From positions 1 to 61,568 of the forward strand of contig NZ_JAJJWH010000024.1 in the NCBI RefSeq assembly GCF_020907245.1: a stretch of 61,568 nt of DNA. The letters run 5' to 3'. Under the pieces are notes generated by a model. It had not been told where the DNA came from. It made no database searches and saw only the letters and a list, made by a program, of their open reading frames with translations. A program made the position numbers and the translations under genes. The stretch comes from Pontibacter harenae. GTDB lineage: Bacteria; Bacteroidota; Bacteroidia; Cytophagales; Hymenobacteraceae. How positions within the stretch are numbered: the stretch's first letter is position 1; the number at the start of each line of letters is the position of its first letter. Positions 43,615-53,400 of this stretch are shown piece after piece.

Positions 43615-44211
43615 ATGTTTATTGAACCACGCGTAGGTAACGAGAACCACGCACACAGAAGAGGATGGATTGAAGTAATCTGCGGCTCGATGTTTTCTGG
43701 CAAAACCGAAGAGCTGATCAGGAGGCTGAACAGAGCAAAGATTGCAAAGCAGAAAGTGGAGATCTTTAAACCTACCATAGATAAGCGTTATCATGAGGTG
43801 GATGTAGTGTCGCATAACGATAATTCTATACGTTCTACTCCTGTAGACTTTGCACAGGACATGCTGCTGTTAGGTGGTAGTTGCGATGTGGTAGGCATAG
43901 ACGAGGCGCAGTTTTTTGATGAGGGTCTGGCAGAGGTATGTGTAAAGCTTGCCAATAGCGGCGTGCGAGTTATAGCAGCTGGGCTGGATATGGATTATCT
44001 TGGAAAACCTTTTGGACCAATGCCTGCCCTGATGGCGGTGGCGGAATACGTTACCAAAGTACACGCCATCTGTGTGCAATGCGGAGATATTGCTACCTAC
44101 TCTTACAGAAGCGCTGCCTCAGAACAACAGGTGCTACTGGGCGAAACCGATTCTTATGAAGCCCGTTGCCGCCACTGCTTCTTGGAAGGAACGAAGAAAG
44201 CAAGGAAGTAG
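43615..44211 (+). CDS. tdk: thymidine kinase
   Basis: Type II thymidine kinase, salvaging thymidine to dTMP. P-loop [11 protein letters not shown] near residues 25-35, the DEAQFF catalytic/base site near 102, and the lasso with C-x2-C pairs (CVQC near 156, CRHC near 189) that hold zinc. 198 residues is typical. The upstream 157-bp gap holds short tandem words such as CATTACCGCAT and CACATTA. Confidence 0.95.
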   Translation: MFIEPRVGNENHAHRRGWIEVICGSMFSGKTEELIRRLNRAKIAKQKVEIFKPTIDKRYHEVDVVSHNDNSIRSTPVDFAQDMLLLGGSCDVVGIDEAQFFDEGLAEVCVKLANSGVRVIAAGLDMDYLGKPFGPMPALMAVAEYVTKVHAICVQCGDIATYSYRSAASEQQVLLGETDSYEARCRHCFLEGTKKARK

Positions 44212-44396
44212 CAGTTCTGGCTTTAATTGTTGGATGTTTGTAGTTGAAAAGCTGTGTGGTTGGATGGCTGGTAGGCATAGAATTTTAAAGCACTTCACTT
44301 TATCCTTTCATAATTCCTTGTTCTTAAACGGCACGGCTGTAGTATAGACCATGTAATATTCCAGTAAGCCCGCAGGAGAGGAAACTATAGCATAGC

Positions 44397-46709
44397 ATGA
44401 ACCACCACCAACACAGTTGGCAGAAGCTGAAATACTTAAAGATATACTTCGGGGTATGGCTAGGGCTACTGTTGACTGGTTATAGCTCGCTGGCGCAAAG
44501 CCAGGTGCCGTTAGGGGCGTGGCAGGTGCATGTGCCGTTTCAAAATGCGAAAGCTGTAGTAGAGGCAGGCGATAATATATACGTAGCGGCAGAACAAGGG
44601 CTTTTCTACTACGATAAAGCCTTTAACAGCATTGAAACGCTTACCAAGCTGGATGGACTGAAAGAGCAACTCATCAGCACCATCGGCTACGACCAAGCGA
44701 CGCAAACACTTATCATCGCTTACAAAAACACCAGCATCGACTTAATCCGCCAGGGCCGCATCTTCAACATCGGCGCCATTAACAGGCGGCAACTGCCTGG
44801 TGAGAAAAAGATCAACCACATACTGGTACATAACAAGCTGGCGTACTTATCTGCTAGCTTTGGGGTGGTGGTGCTAGACCTACAGAAACAGGAAATAAAG
44901 GAAACCTACAGTAACATCGGCCCTGAAGGTACAACCATCAGCATAAAAGAGGCGGCTGTACTTGGTGATAGCATTTTTGTGGCCACGGCCAATAGTGTGC
45001 TGGGTGCCAGTCTTTCTGCTAACCTGCAGGATTTTGCCAGTTGGAGCTCCGTTAGCGAAAGCCTGCCGCCAGTACAGAACATTACAACTATTGAAGGCTT
45101 TAACAACGAATTATACCTGGGCACTTCTGGGCAGGGTGTGTTTAATAGGCAAGGCAGTAACTGGCAAGCGGCTCTACCTGAGGCAGGCGAATCCGTTTAT
45201 AATTTAAGTACATCGGGTGGTATCTTGGTGGCGGTATCAGAGGCAAAGGTGGTGCTGCAGCGGGTGCAGGGGCAAACACAGGTAGTTACAAACGATTTTC
45301 TGCAAGCTGCGCAGCAAGCTATAGCTGGTACCGATAACATTCTTTGGGTTGCAGACTATAACAAAGGCTTGATCAGGATAAACCTTGCAACAGGTGAAAG
45401 GACTGCTTTTGCGCCAGATGGCCCCTATTCCAGCCAGAGTTTTAATGTGTATGCCGCCAATGGCAGTGTGTATGGTCTCAGCGGTGGCTACAATCAAAAC
45501 TACCAACCTTTCAACTCCACCAACGGTTTTTATAAGTATAAAGGCGGCATTTGGGAAAACTACAACTCCACATTGGCTAGCTTTCCTGCTGTAAAAGATT
45601 TAGTTGATGCCGTGTATAACCCTGTAACGGGTAAGTTATACTTTGCCAGCTACGGCAGCGGGTTATTGGAGTGGGAAAGTTTGGAGAAGCATCAGCTCTA
45701 TAACACTACCAACAGCACGTTGGTGGCGAATACGGCTGGTGAGGTGTGGATAACAGATGTGGCAACCGATGCAAGCGGTAATGTGTGGGTAGTGAACAGG
45801 CATCAACTTACCAACAGACCTGGCTTGCATGTGTTGCGCCCCGATGGCAACTGGCAGAGCTATACATTGCCTGGCATACCAGACGGAGCTAACCTGGAGC
45901 AGCTGGTAATTGACGACTTCGGAAATAAATGGTTGTCCACTAGCAGGAGTGGCAACAGCAGGAGCGGACTAGTAATTTACAGCGAAGAAGGGCAGCGGGT
46001 ACGTTCTTTAACGACAGGTACAGGAAACGGTAATTTACCAAGTGGTGCGGTACACGCCCTGGCTAAAGATCTTAATGGTGATATATGGGTGGGTACTGCA
46101 GCTGGTGTGGCGGTATTTTATAATACAGGTGCTGTGTTTTCGTCCCAAAACTACGATGCACGCGTTCCTATTATAAATAGGAGGCCTTTGCTAGATGGGC
46201 AAACGGTGCATGCTATAGCCGTAGACGGCGCAAACCGAAAATGGATAGGCACGGACAATGGGCTTTGGCTTTTGGGGCCTGACGGAGATGAGTTGCTGGC
46301 GCATTTTACTTCTGCTAACAGTCCTTTGCCCTCTAATACCGTACAAACCATAGCTGTGGAGCACCAAACGGGAGAGGTGTTTGTAGCTACGGATGCAGGC
46401 ATGGCATCTTACAGAGCAGGAGCTACTGTAACGGAAGGTACACCAGGTTGCGCTGTGGTTTTTCCGAACCCTGTGCGGCGAGAGTTTACAGGTATGGTGG
46501 GCATTTCTGATTTACCGAATAATGCGCAGGTGCGTATCACCGATATAAACGGCACGTTGGTATATAAAGGGCAGGCTACTGGTGGCACTTTTACCTGGAA
46601 TGTGCGGGGCTACAATGGCAAACGCGTAAAAGCAGGCGTATACCTGGTGCTGAGTTCTGACAAAGATGGGCAGAATGCCTGTGTAAGTAAAATTGCTGTA
46701 CTGGAATAG
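44397..46709 (+). CDS. porZ: type IX secretion system protein PorZ-like
   Basis: Outer surface component of the T9SS attachment complex, which processes and anchors cargo. 770 residues with an N-terminal signal (ends near residue 33, SLAQSQ), two beta-propeller-like domains with WVG/WIGT blades (residues 40-680), and a C-terminal domain beginning VVFPNPVRREFTGMVG that ends VYLVLSSDKDGQNACVSKIAVLE, a T9SS sorting domain. The N-terminal GAWQVHVPFQNAKAVVEAGDNIYVA and LFYYDKAFNSIETLTKLDGL match PorZ. It precedes recO by 3 bp, a common Bacteroidota order. Confidence 0.85.
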   Translation: MNHHQHSWQKLKYLKIYFGVWLGLLLTGYSSLAQSQVPLGAWQVHVPFQNAKAVVEAGDNIYVAAEQGLFYYDKAFNSIETLTKLDGLKEQLISTIGYDQATQTLIIAYKNTSIDLIRQGRIFNIGAINRRQLPGEKKINHILVHNKLAYLSASFGVVVLDLQKQEIKETYSNIGPEGTTISIKEAAVLGDSIFVATANSVLGASLSANLQDFASWSSVSESLPPVQNITTIEGFNNELYLGTSGQGVFNRQGSNWQAALPEAGESVYNLSTSGGILVAVSEAKVVLQRVQGQTQVVTNDFLQAAQQAIAGTDNILWVADYNKGLIRINLATGERTAFAPDGPYSSQSFNVYAANGSVYGLSGGYNQNYQPFNSTNGFYKYKGGIWENYNSTLASFPAVKDLVDAVYNPVTGKLYFASYGSGLLEWESLEKHQLYNTTNSTLVANTAGEVWITDVATDASGNVWVVNRHQLTNRPGLHVLRPDGNWQSYTLPGIPDGANLEQLVIDDFGNKWLSTSRSGNSRSGLVIYSEEGQRVRSLTTGTGNGNLPSGAVHALAKDLNGDIWVGTAAGVAVFYNTGAVFSSQNYDARVPIINRRPLLDGQTVHAIAVDGANRKWIGTDNGLWLLGPDGDELLAHFTSANSPLPSNTVQTIAVEHQTGEVFVATDAGMASYRAGATVTEGTPGCAVVFPNPVRREFTGMVGISDLPNNAQVRITDINGTLVYKGQATGGTFTWNVRGYNGKRVKAGVYLVLSSDKDGQNACVSKIAVLE

Positions 46710-46712
46710 AAA

Positions 46713-47426
46713 ATGCTTGTTAAAACCAAAGGAGTTGTACTCAATTATATCAAGTTCCGTGAGTCTTCCATCATCACGAAGATTTATACAGAGCAGCTAG
46801 GGGTGCAGTCGTACATCGTAAACAGCGTGCGCAAAAAAGGCAATGGCTCCCGTATTGCGCTGTTCCAGCCATTCACGCTGCTGGACATGGTGGTTTATAG
46901 TTCTCCTAGAGGCGGTATTCAGCGCATCTCAGAGTATAAAACAGCCTATCCTTTTGCTACCATTCCTTTCGACATCCGCAAGAGCAGTATTTTGTTGTTC
47001 TTATCAGAAATGGTGACGCGTACGGTGAAGGAGGAAGAGGAAAACCCTACGCTTTTTGCTTTTCTGTACAACAGCATGATCAGCTTCGATCAGCAAGTGC
47101 AGCATTTTGAGAACTTCCATCTCGAATTTTTACTTGAACTGACGCAGCACTTAGGCTTTGGGCCTGGTTCGGGAACAGAAATTATTGAGCAGGTTGCTTT
47201 TTCTGCCAATACACAGGCCGCTACGTCAGCTCCACCTGTGCTGGCCTTGCATGCCTACGAAACCTATTTCGATGGTTTACTTCGCCCTGGCGTTGCGAAC
47301 GAAACCATTCCTAACGGCAAGATCAGGCGGGAAATGTTATCTATACTTATTCGCTACTACCAGCTGCATGTAGATAAGCTTGGAGAAATAAAATCACTGG
47401 CAATACTTTCGGAGGTATTATCCTAA
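46713..47426 (+). CDS. recO: DNA repair protein RecO
   Basis: RecF-pathway mediator that loads RecA on SSB-coated DNA. N-terminal OB domain (LVKTKGVVLNYIKFRESSIITKIYTEQLG) and a helical C-terminal domain. 237 residues. No zinc-finger cysteines are seen. Probably co-transcribed with porZ. Confidence 0.92.
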   Translation: MLVKTKGVVLNYIKFRESSIITKIYTEQLGVQSYIVNSVRKKGNGSRIALFQPFTLLDMVVYSSPRGGIQRISEYKTAYPFATIPFDIRKSSILLFLSEMVTRTVKEEEENPTLFAFLYNSMISFDQQVQHFENFHLEFLLELTQHLGFGPGSGTEIIEQVAFSANTQAATSAPPVLALHAYETYFDGLLRPGVANETIPNGKIRREMLSILIRYYQLHVDKLGEIKSLAILSEVLS

Positions 47427-47462
47427 ACAAAAAGAGCAGCCCTTAGAGCTGCTCTTTTTGTT
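47426..47462. terminator. bidirectional terminator between recO and an FKBP gene
   Basis: Perfect 15-bp stem, arms 47426-47440 and 47448-47462 (core AAAGAGCAGC), 7-nt loop. A5/T5 flanks mean it serves recO on plus and the FKBP gene on minus. It begins at the last base of the recO stop codon. Confidence 0.88.
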
Positions 47463-47479
47463 TGTATTCAGATAGATAA

Positions 47480-48070
47480 CTACAGTTTTCTTAACACCTT
47501 AATATCAAAAGCAAGTACTGTGTTGGGTGGTATAGAGTTGTTACCACATATGCCGTAGGCTAGATAAGAAGGGATGTAAAATAAAGTATTCTCGCCAACC
47601 TTCATTAACTGTAAGGCCTCATCCCATCCTTTTATAACTTCTCCAGCCCCTACTGTTATAGTCAAAGGACTGGCTCTTTCATAAGAGTTGTCAAAAGTTT
47701 TAGAAGTGCTGAAGGAACTGCCATCAATGAACTTACCTACATAATGAACTTCTACCCTATCTCCTGCTTCCACTTCAGCACCAGTACCTTCTTCCAGTAC
47801 AAAGTAATGGATACCAGAAGCAGTTTCCTGCATGGCAGTGGTATCGATGTTATTGTCCCTGAAATACTTTTTAATCGTCTGGATGTCCTGAGGCTTCACA
47901 GCAAGCTTTTCTTCTTCTGTTGGTAAGCAGCGATATTGGTTGTAATAGTCATCCAAATCGTCGCCACCGCAGGCAGAAAAAGATGCCGCTATTACTACAA
48001 AGGCAAAAGCCTTAAGTGCATTATGCTTTGTGAACCAGTTAGAAAAGGCTTGAAGTATCATAGAATGCAA
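47480..48070 (-). CDS. FKBP-type peptidyl-prolyl isomerase lipoprotein
   Basis: 196 residues. Lipobox cysteine near residue 34 (AASFSAC), followed by an acidic GGDDLDD that fits a surface-export signal. FKBP domain in residues 90-195: GDRVEVHYVGKFIDGSSF, GAGEVIKGWDEALQLMKVGEN and IPSYLAYG. It speeds proline isomerisation in periplasmic or surface proteins. It follows a larger FKBP gene by 19 bp. Confidence 0.88.
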   Translation of the reverse strand: MHSMILQAFSNWFTKHNALKAFAFVVIAASFSACGGDDLDDYYNQYRCLPTEEEKLAVKPQDIQTIKKYFRDNNIDTTAMQETASGIHYFVLEEGTGAEVEAGDRVEVHYVGKFIDGSSFSTSKTFDNSYERASPLTITVGAGEVIKGWDEALQLMKVGENTLFYIPSYLAYGICGNNSIPPNTVLAFDIKVLRKL

Positions 48071-48089
48071 TAGTTAATGTAATTTGAAA

Positions 48090-49055
48090 TTATTGTTGAA
48101 CATCAACCAGCTCAACATCGAAACGAAGAATGGAGTTCGCTGGCATGTCTGCACCACGATCTTGTTCGCCATACGCTAATGGAGAAGGCACAAGAAGTAT
48201 AGCTTTGCCACCTTTGTTCAGTTTCTGAATACCTTCGTCCCAACCTGGTATTACCTGGCCTTGGCCTAACTGGAACTGGAATGGTTCTCCGTTAGCCATT
48301 GGGTTCTCGTAAGATGAATCGAACTGCTTGCCGTCTAGGAAAGTGCCTTTGTAGTGTACAGAAACCTTGTCGCCTGCTTTAGCTGGTGCGCCAGATCCTT
48401 CTTGGGTAACTACATAGTACAATCCAGATTCAGTCTTCTGAACGTTTTCTAAGCCTTGCTCTTTTATGTAAGCCTGTATTTTCTCGTCGTCAACTACTTT
48501 TTGTTTCTCGGCACGCGCCTGTGCTTCTTGCATATACTGCTGGAACATTTCCTGCTGATACGCCTGCGCCTCTTCCTGGCTCATTACACGCTCAGACTTG
48601 ATGAAGAAAGTAAGCTCAGAACCAGGCTTAATGAATGGAGGAAGTGGTTGTTTAAAAGTTTTAGCAAATAAAGTATCAGCATTTACTTTAAACACGCCGC
48701 TGTCTCCAGGAGAAAGCATCATGATTGCGTTTTCCAGGCCGCCTCTCATAGTTGGCTCAGAAACAGGAAGCATAATTGGGAAAGCAGGCACTTGCTTACG
48801 TGTATCTGCAAAAACAGAGTCTTCAGAGTTTTGGATGGTCCAATGGAATGCAGCTACCTGGCCAATACGGGCTCCTGTAGTGTCGTCTGCGGCTACTTCG
48901 CCTTTATTCTCATACTCGCCATTTTCGCCTTGCTCAAAAATTTTATACTTTAGGCCATCAGCCGTAGTATGAAACTCGTCGTTGTTTTTGTTACAAGCCT
49001 GTAACATTACGGCACCAGCCACTACTGGTAACAGAAATTTGATTTTAGATAGCAT
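48090..49055 (-). CDS. FKBP-type peptidyl-prolyl isomerase lipoprotein, two-domain
   Basis: 321 residues. Lipobox C21 (MLQAC). An N-terminal FKBP-like domain (about 30-150) is degenerate. A Gln/Ala-rich helix (150-200, AQAYQQEMFQQYMQEAQARA) leads to a C-terminal FKBP domain, GDKVSVHYKGTFLDGKQFDSSYENP, GQVIPGWDEGIQKLNKGGKA and VPSPLAYGEQD, with the usual catalytic residues. Likely a folding helper in the periplasm. Paired with the next FKBP gene. Confidence 0.88.
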   Translation of the reverse strand: MLSKIKFLLPVVAGAVMLQACNKNNDEFHTTADGLKYKIFEQGENGEYENKGEVAADDTTGARIGQVAAFHWTIQNSEDSVFADTRKQVPAFPIMLPVSEPTMRGGLENAIMMLSPGDSGVFKVNADTLFAKTFKQPLPPFIKPGSELTFFIKSERVMSQEEAQAYQQEMFQQYMQEAQARAEKQKVVDDEKIQAYIKEQGLENVQKTESGLYYVVTQEGSGAPAKAGDKVSVHYKGTFLDGKQFDSSYENPMANGEPFQFQLGQGQVIPGWDEGIQKLNKGGKAILLVPSPLAYGEQDRGADMPANSILRFDVELVDVQQ

Positions 49056-49086
49056 TTAGTTATGGATTGATAATGATTCTTTTAAA

Positions 49087-50106
49087 TTAATTGGTGCTGC
49101 TGTTTAGCTGTTCTTTATATTTTGGCAAAAGGCCTTCAAACTTAGCAACAGTATTTTCTAAAGTGTCTGTAGAAATACCGCCCGAAGCATTCTTGTGTCC
49201 TCCGCCACTAAAGTTCTCTCTTGCGAAATCGTTTACAGAGAAATTGCCTACCGAACGGAAAGACATTTTTACGCCTTGTGAGCGATCGATGATGACAGCG
49301 GCAAAAACTATACCTTCTATAGACAGCGCAAAGTTAACCAAACCTTCGGTATCGCCAGTTTTAGAGTCGTAAGCTTTTAGTTCGTCCGCAGAAATGGCAA
49401 TATAAGCTGTTTTAAACTCTGGCAGCACTACCAGCTTGTCTTTGAGGGCATAACCCAGGAAACGCAGGCGTAGTTCCGAGGAGCTATCATATATAAGGCG
49501 GTGAATATTGGAGGCATTCACACCAATGTGCAACAGATCGGCAATAATAAGGTGCACGTTTTTAGAGGTGCTTGGGTGGCGGAAAGAGCCAGTATCCGTC
49601 ATGATGCCAGCATACAGGCACTCGCCAATATGCGTGTCAATCAGGTCGGCTTCGCCCATTTCCTTTATCAGGTCATAAACAAGTTCTGCCGTGGCAGCAG
49701 CGGTGGTTTTAGAGTAGTCAAGGTCTGCAAACTGCTCTGGCTGCAGGTGGTGGTCTATAAGTACTTTTGTGCCTTTGGCCTCTCTTATATACTCGCCCAT
49801 TTCGTTTATGCGGCTAAGTACCGAGAAGTCGAGGCAAAAGATTACCTGCGCCTCATCTATGATACGGTGTACTAGTTCATCATTCTCTTTAGAGTAAACA
49901 AGAACATCCTCGTTACCGCTCATCCAAGCCAGGAAATTAGGGTAATCAGACGGTGTGATAACCGTTACACGATGGCCTTTCTTTTTCAGGTAACCTGCTA
50001 AGCCTAAGGAAGAACCCAGTGCGTCGGCATCGGGTTTATGATGTGTGGTGATCATTACCTCCTTAGGCGTTTTCAAGAGCTCTTTTAGAGCATTGATATC
50101 ATGCAT
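49087..50106 (-). CDS. nrnA: DHH-family phosphoesterase (NrnA/pAp phosphatase type)
   Basis: Bifunctional oligoribonuclease / pAp phosphatase type, 339 residues. DHH metal motifs are in order: THHKPDADALGSSLG near residues 21-35, FCLDFSVLSRI near 90, LIDHHLQP near 117-124, and the DHHA1 motif GGGHKNASGG near 302. Such enzymes degrade nanoRNAs and recycle pAp. The DHH/DHHA1 architecture also occurs in c-di-AMP enzymes, so the substrate is by length and motif only. Divergent from ndk. Confidence 0.88.
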   Translation of the reverse strand: MHDINALKELLKTPKEVMITTHHKPDADALGSSLGLAGYLKKKGHRVTVITPSDYPNFLAWMSGNEDVLVYSKENDELVHRIIDEAQVIFCLDFSVLSRINEMGEYIREAKGTKVLIDHHLQPEQFADLDYSKTTAAATAELVYDLIKEMGEADLIDTHIGECLYAGIMTDTGSFRHPSTSKNVHLIIADLLHIGVNASNIHRLIYDSSSELRLRFLGYALKDKLVVLPEFKTAYIAISADELKAYDSKTGDTEGLVNFALSIEGIVFAAVIIDRSQGVKMSFRSVGNFSVNDFARENFSGGGHKNASGGISTDTLENTVAKFEGLLPKYKEQLNSSTN

Positions 50107-50333
50107 AGAGTAAAATAAATCCTCTGATTAATAAGGATATAAGTTGCGAATTTCTGAAGAAATATCTTCTAAAGCAATAGAAGGGGGTTTAGGCGCCGCG
50201 ATGGCTAACTGAACAAAACTGCCGATTACCCGATACAAGAATAAAGTATAATTGAAAAGTAGCGGCTAATTAGAGTAAATGCTCTAATTTTGCAGCTCAA
50301 AATCTGAACTATAAACATTTAACACGAGTAAAA

Positions 50334-50753
50334 ATGGCTGGAAACATCACATTTACAATGATTAAGCCTGATGCGGTAGCAGACAACCATATCGGTGGCA
50401 TTACGCAAATGATCGAGCAAGGCGGATTCCGTATTGTGGCTATGAAAAAAACAAAGTTATCAGAAGAGCGTGCTGGTAAATTTTACGAAGTTCACAAAGA
50501 GCGTCCTTTCTATGGCGACCTTGTAAAGTATATGTCTTCTGGGCCAATCGTAGCCATGATTTTAGAGAAAGACAACGCGGTAGAAGATTTCCGTAAGCTG
50601 ATTGGTGCTACTAACCCAGCACAGGCCGAAGAAGGTACTATCCGTAAGAAATATGCTAAGTCTATCGAGGCAAACGCCGTACACGGTTCTGACTCTGATG
50701 AGAATGCTCAGATTGAAGGAGATTTCTATTTCTCTGCTGACGAGCGTTTTTAA
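50334..50753 (+). CDS. ndk: nucleoside diphosphate kinase
   Basis: Balances NTP pools by phosphate transfer through a histidine intermediate, H117 in NAVHGSDS. The N-terminal [10 protein letters not shown] and [15 protein letters not shown] stretches match the family. 139 residues is standard. TAATTTTG at 50285-50292 is a -7-like element 41 bp upstream. It has its own terminator. Confidence 0.97.
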   Translation: MAGNITFTMIKPDAVADNHIGGITQMIEQGGFRIVAMKKTKLSEERAGKFYEVHKERPFYGDLVKYMSSGPIVAMILEKDNAVEDFRKLIGATNPAQAEEGTIRKKYAKSIEANAVHGSDSDENAQIEGDFYFSADERF

Positions 50754-50772
50754 GCGCAAGCGCTAAACATAA

Positions 50773-50817
50773 ATAAAGAAGCCCGCTATACATTAAATGT
50801 ACAGCGGGCTTCTTTAT
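50773..50817 (+). terminator. ndk terminator
   Basis: 21-bp stem with one mismatch, arms 50773-50793 and 50797-50817 (core AAGAAGCCCGCT), 3-nt loop, T-rich end. The rest of 50818-50950 shows only AT-rich words. Confidence 0.85.
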
Positions 50818-50950
50818 ATAGTTGAAAATTTAGAAAGTTAAATAGCCACTTAGCAAACTGCTGTAAACATAACTGCTCGTTGTTGGCAAGTAGTACTTTA
50901 ACAGAGCGAAGCCTCCATTTTTAATTCTTAATTTCTAATTTGGTGTAGCC

Positions 50951-51328
50951 TTAGTCTCTCGGAATGATAATGCGTTGGCCTGGGCGGATCAAGTCTGGAT
51001 TATCTCCGATTCTGTCTTTGTTAGCGTTGTATATCTTGTTCCACTCATTAGCGTTACCGTACAGCTTTTGAGCAATTTTAGAAAGCGAATCACCACTTGC
51101 AACTGTATATTCCTGCTGGTTGGCAGTAGGAGTTACAGGTGCTTGTTGCATGTCTTTCTCGCTGTAAAAGCCTTGCTCTGGTTTTCCTGGCTGGCGCGAT
51201 GTCATGTCGGTGCCTTTGCTTATAGGCTGTGTGCCTTTCGGCGTCTGTACATTTTTTGATGACGGTACGTTACTTGTTGGTTTAGCGGGTTCTTCCTTTC
51301 CCTTCTTTAAAAAATCAAACAATCCCAT
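50951..51328 (-). CDS. LysM domain protein
   Basis: 125 residues. A basic N-terminus MGLFDFLKKGK, a Ser/Thr/Pro-rich linker, and one C-terminal LysM domain (EYTVASGDSLSKIAQKLYGNANEWNKIY, then LIRPGQRIIIP), which binds glycan strands. No signal peptide. The layout resembles the LysM end of the YgaU/Kbp type but the BON domain is missing. Confidence 0.85.
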   Translation of the reverse strand: MGLFDFLKKGKEEPAKPTSNVPSSKNVQTPKGTQPISKGTDMTSRQPGKPEQGFYSEKDMQQAPVTPTANQQEYTVASGDSLSKIAQKLYGNANEWNKIYNANKDRIGDNPDLIRPGQRIIIPRD

Positions 51329-51540
51329 ATCTAAATATTTTTAGTTCTAAATTCATTTAAGCAGCTCCAACTCGTGTGCAGCTACCTTTATTTAATACGC
51401 TTAGTGTGCTAAGTGGTTGTGTAGCGCATATTTGAAGTTGTATAAGGATAGGCGTGTTTAACATATTTACTCCTCAAGACGTACTTTTTCTGATAGGCCA
51501 TTGCAAATGCCATGGCCATTTAATACAAAAAGCTAGAACA

Positions 51541-51966
51541 ATGGAAGCAACAACTAAAACTATGTATAGAAGCGGGTGGCAGGCTATGATGGCTGTATTC
51601 GCAATCTTTGTGATGGTAAGCTGTGGGGGCAACAACAAGGTAGGGTCAGAAAATTTCCTTTCGGGCCCTGATAACAAGACATGGCGTGCCAGCAAACAAC
51701 TAAGTGCCACTGGAGATACAGAGCCACTGAAACAGGAGGAGCAAGAAGCCCAGACGGTACAGTTTTATGCTGACGGTCGTTTTGCGATGGGAGGAGATGG
51801 TGCGAACGAAAAGGGTACCTGGTCTTTTGATCAGGCAGCCAAACGATTGTCGTTGCACTTTGCAGGGCAGGATGTAACAGAGAACTTTGAGGTAGAGAAG
51901 CTGACAGAAAATGAGCTGCGCCTAAAAGCTAACGATGGCTCAACCATGGAGCTGGAAGCAGAATAA
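51541..51966 (+). CDS. small lipoprotein, lipocalin-like beta domain
   Basis: 141 residues from ATG 51541. Lipobox C28 (VMVSC) then GGNNK. The C-terminal two thirds read as a beta-sheet domain (VQFYADGRFAMGG, GTWSFDQAAKRLSLHF, NFEVEKLTENELRLKAND) similar to lipocalin-like families. An upstream ATG 51454 would give a non-signal N-terminus. Ends at a strong bidirectional terminator. Function unknown. Confidence 0.75.
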   Translation: MEATTKTMYRSGWQAMMAVFAIFVMVSCGGNNKVGSENFLSGPDNKTWRASKQLSATGDTEPLKQEEQEAQTVQFYADGRFAMGGDGANEKGTWSFDQAAKRLSLHFAGQDVTENFEVEKLTENELRLKANDGSTMELEAE

Positions 51967-51970
51967 ATTC

Positions 51971-52031
51971 AAACATGTTCATAAAAATAGGCCTGGGCAG
52001 TATGTTCAGGCCTATTTTTATGAACATGTTT
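51971..52031. terminator. 25-bp bidirectional terminator between convergent genes
   Basis: Perfect 25-bp arms, 51971-51995 and 52007-52031, 11-nt loop; inner core ATAAAAATAGGCCTG. It lies 5 bp after the lipoprotein stop and its right arm contains the stop codon of the minus-strand MFS gene. The A/T-rich ends make it usable on either strand. Confidence 0.85.
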
Positions 52032-53211
52032 AAAGAAGCCTTTTAAGAAACCTTAACCCGAAGAGGGGGCCGATGGCAAGGGTAATGAAAAGGTACGGTG
52101 GCGTAAAGTGCTCCAGCAGTTGGCTCATCAGCAGTATACTTACTATGGTAATGGCAAAGCCAATAGAGGTAACAATGGTTAAAGCGGTGCCTACCAAGTG
52201 TGCAGGTGCCGTTTTAGCGGTAAGTGCTGATAGCTGCGGAGAGTCGCCTGCCACTGCCACTCCCCACAGTAGTAGAAAAGGCATAAGTATAGCTGCGGAA
52301 TTCAGCTCGAATAAAAAGAAAGACAGGAGGCAGCACAAGCCTGATACAACCAGCTGTACAAAAGCCACACGGCCACTTCCCCAACGCTGCGACAAATATC
52401 CTCCTGCTACGCAGCCAATGGCTCCTGCTCCAATTACGGCAAAGCTAATAAGCGAAACCTCCGCTGTCGATGCTTCTGGCAACGCATACACTAGCACAAC
52501 AGGAACGAAAGCCCAGAAGGTGTACAGCTCCCACATATGCCCAAAGTACCCGAAGGCAGCAGCCCTAAACTTTTTTGCATAAAACACTTGCAACATGTTG
52601 CGGGCACTAAAGGCCGCGCCCTTACCTAAAAAGGGGCCATTGGGCACTAATAGGTAAAGCAGTAAACCACCTGAGGCGGCGAGTAAGCTTACAGCCATGA
52701 GCATAGTTTGCCAGGGTAGCGAACTGCCTATGCTTCGCAGCAAATGCGGAAAAGCCGTACCCAACACTAAGGCTCCTACTAAATAGCCCATAGCTTTGCC
52801 CAAGCCCCCACTGTACCAACTGGCGGCTATTTTCATACCCACAGGATAAATGCCCGCTAGCAAGAAGCCTGTGATGGCGCGTAGCAGCAGTACTCCCGTT
52901 AAGCTATCAGAAAACACAAGTATAAGTGCGTTGGCCACAGCTCCCAGTAAAGCACACACTAGAAAAAGCAGTCGTGGCGAAACTCGATCTGCTAGTGAGA
53001 GGATGGCAAAGCAGAGGGTGCCTAATATGAAACCGAACTGCACAGCCGAGGTGAGTAAGCCCAACGCCTCCTGCTTTAGCCCCAGCGAGGCTTGTAACTC
53101 TGGCAACACCGCATTGCCTGCAAACCACAAAGACGTACCCGCAAATTGTGAAAACACGATGGTAGGAAGAATGCATGAAGGCGCAGGAGCAAGAACGGCA
53201 GCTTTAGGCAT
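52030..53211 (-). CDS. major facilitator superfamily transporter
   Basis: 393 residues with about 12 hydrophobic segments. Fits the MFS fold: FAGTSLWFAGNAVLPELQASLGL, an inner loop with LADRVSPRLLFL (motif A like) between segments 2 and 3, and the mid-protein linker near 195-210. Substrate unknown; it could resemble CynX/NimT-type carriers. Its stop codon is inside the terminator stem. Confidence 0.85.
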   Translation of the reverse strand: MPKAAVLAPAPSCILPTIVFSQFAGTSLWFAGNAVLPELQASLGLKQEALGLLTSAVQFGFILGTLCFAILSLADRVSPRLLFLVCALLGAVANALILVFSDSLTGVLLLRAITGFLLAGIYPVGMKIAASWYSGGLGKAMGYLVGALVLGTAFPHLLRSIGSSLPWQTMLMAVSLLAASGGLLLYLLVPNGPFLGKGAAFSARNMLQVFYAKKFRAAAFGYFGHMWELYTFWAFVPVVLVYALPEASTAEVSLISFAVIGAGAIGCVAGGYLSQRWGSGRVAFVQLVVSGLCCLLSFFLFELNSAAILMPFLLLWGVAVAGDSPQLSALTAKTAPAHLVGTALTIVTSIGFAITIVSILLMSQLLEHFTPPYLFITLAIGPLFGLRFLKRLL

Positions 53212-53264
53212 GCTTTGGAGTTAAAGAGTTAAAGTGTTAGAGATATAGGGAGTGCTTTTAAGTT

Positions 53265-53400
53265 TGGGAGTTAAAGATTTAGAGGGTTGAGGAGTAACTA
53301 AAATGAATCTATAGCCTGAAACATAAGCGCTTGAAGCTGAAATTTAACTTTCTAGCCTTATAACTCCTAAACTCTCTAAATCTTTAACTTTCTAACTCCC
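53265..53400. repeat. long imperfect inverted repeat of GTTAGA-type words
   Basis: Left arm from 53265, GGGAGTTAAAGATTTAGAG, and right arm 53360-53400 in complement, with an 8-nt insertion. It overlaps the stop of the alpha/beta hydrolase gene (53392). Similar words occur at 24123-24245 and 43456-43515. Confidence 0.6.
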
